From DAOWGG01 sp965369815 (GTDB lineage: Bacteria; Patescibacteriota; Gracilibacteria; UM-FILTER-43-11): a stretch of DNA of 49,623 nt. The notes under the pieces are model-generated. The model did no database searches. It was not told where the DNA came from and saw only the letters and a program-made list of their open reading frames with translations. The DNA is taken from assembly GCA_965369815.1 (NCBI GenBank), contig CBDUQS010000004.1, positions 1 through 49,623 of the forward strand, in the 5' to 3' direction. Every line of letters starts with the position of its first letter. Within the stretch, counting starts at the first letter, position 1. The position numbers and the translations under genes are program-made. Shown piece by piece: positions 49,257 to 49,623 of the stretch.

Positions 49257-49623
49257 ATGAAGAATCTTTTTCTTATTTTAATCCTGTCTTCGGCCGCTTG
49301 CGCCACGAGTGCAACTCACACCAGAGCTTCCGCCAATCCCGGCATAGGCCCAGTCTTCAATGATGATAGCCTGCAAGTCATGTCAGGTCTCATTCTCGAG
49401 ATGGGCGGCAACGGCTACGCTGGTATTCAGAATGATGGCACGGCGATTGCTTGTGGTGCTGTTGGCAAAAGCCTTCAGCTCGTTCGCGGAACGGCATCTA
49501 TGCGCGCCCGCGCCATTTTAGTATTTGCTTCCAAGAGCGCAACGGTGCGCGAGCGCATTCAGAAACTGCCAAATGGAGGACTAATCATTACAACCTTCAA
49601 GAGCGCCGTTGCCACTGGAATTG
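49257..49623 (+). CDS. Probable lipoprotein, truncated by the window end
   Basis: Starting at ATG 49257, preceded by GGAG at 49247-49250 with a 6-nt gap, the frame stays open to the last base (122 codons seen). The N-terminus is a lipoprotein-like signal (MKNLFLILILSSAAC, Cys15 at the lipobox), then a Ser/Thr-rich stretch and a mixed alpha/beta part (MSGLILEMGGNGYAGIQNDG and RARAILVFASKSATVRERIQ). The family is not recognised. GC is near 53%, with C-ending codons, unlike the A/T-rich neighbours. The stop lies outside the window. Confidence 0.65.
   Translation, partial: MKNLFLILILSSAACATSATHTRASANPGIGPVFNDDSLQVMSGLILEMGGNGYAGIQNDGTAIACGAVGKSLQLVRGTASMRARAILVFASKSATVRERIQKLPNGGLIITTFKSAVATGI

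Noticed and set aside
1..49623. UGA read as glycine (Gracilibacteria/SR1 code)
   Set aside because: TGA ends the genes at 30732-30734 and 34732-34734 exactly where the families should end, and the long frames contain no internal TGA.
1..49623. CRISPR array or cas genes
   Set aside because: No evenly spaced 25-40-bp repeats with unique spacers are visible. The 40-bp phased motif near 19033 is only 12 bp long with three copies and no spacer-like variation, and no cas-type protein is present.

Overview
The window reads as a chromosomal segment of a Candidate Phyla Radiation (Patescibacteria) bacterium; Peregrinibacteria or a close relative is my best guess, at moderate to low confidence. Reasons: about 40% GC, small tightly packed genes, an S-layer/SLH-anchored giant surface protein, archaeal-type versions of two central-carbon enzymes (PEP carboxylase and triosephosphate isomerase), stripped-down Mur ligases, few Shine-Dalgarno sequences in front of core genes, and dispersed palindromes and 7-nt tandem repeats of a kind common in these genomes. 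All three stop codons are used (TGA ends the genes at 30734 and 34734), so the code is the standard bacterial one and not the UGA=Gly code of Gracilibacteria/SR1.

Region 1 (1-18.7 kb) is the most striking part. It holds five consecutive same-strand genes, every one with an N-terminal export signal or membrane anchor: a 4340-residue multidomain surface protein (a gingipain-like alpha/beta fold at the N-terminus, Ig-like, FG-GAP, DUF11-like, coiled-coil and PKD-like regions, three SLH repeats, and calcium-binding thrombospondin-3-type repeats at the C-terminus), followed by four Cys-containing secreted proteins of unknown family (247, 251, 708 and 403 residues). The last four genes are spaced 4 nt, 14 nt and -13 nt apart and end at an intrinsic terminator. 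I read this as one extracytoplasmic operon building a cell-surface structure.

Region 2 (18.7-28.3 kb) has a small excisionase-like DNA-binding gene with three operator-like repeats exactly 40 bp apart, then envelope genes: murD, a CAP-domain secreted protein with an internal duplication, the lipid II flippase murJ, a GT4 glycosyltransferase, an SdpI-family membrane protein and a secreted protein with an LPXTG-type C-terminus. Two tandem paralogous orphan genes and a tRNA-Lys also lie here.

Region 3 (28.3-35.9 kb) carries RNA and stress functions: a U32-family protein, an ArfB-like ribosome-rescue hydrolase, a four-helix-bundle protein, a DnaQ-type exonuclease, cutA, an MscS channel, a methyltransferase, a redoxin, tRNA-Val and tRNA-Ala, and a 125-bp MITE-like structured element.

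Region 4 (35.9-49.6 kb) is mostly core metabolism: a CDP-alcohol phosphatidyltransferase, an aspartate-type aminotransferase next to archaeal-type PEP carboxylase (PEP to oxaloacetate to aspartate), a TSUP transporter, a riboflavin-kinase-like protein, a MurE-like ligase, truB, archaeal-type tpiA, a membrane-anchored HTH protein, carA and recJ. Scattered through regions 2-4 are about five short, often higher-GC 'cassette' genes (26154, 36704 minus, 40621, 45631 with 46026, 49257) that, unlike their neighbours, have strong Shine-Dalgarno sequences and in several cases their own promoters, hairpins or terminators. They look like a distinct class of inserted or separately expressed genes.
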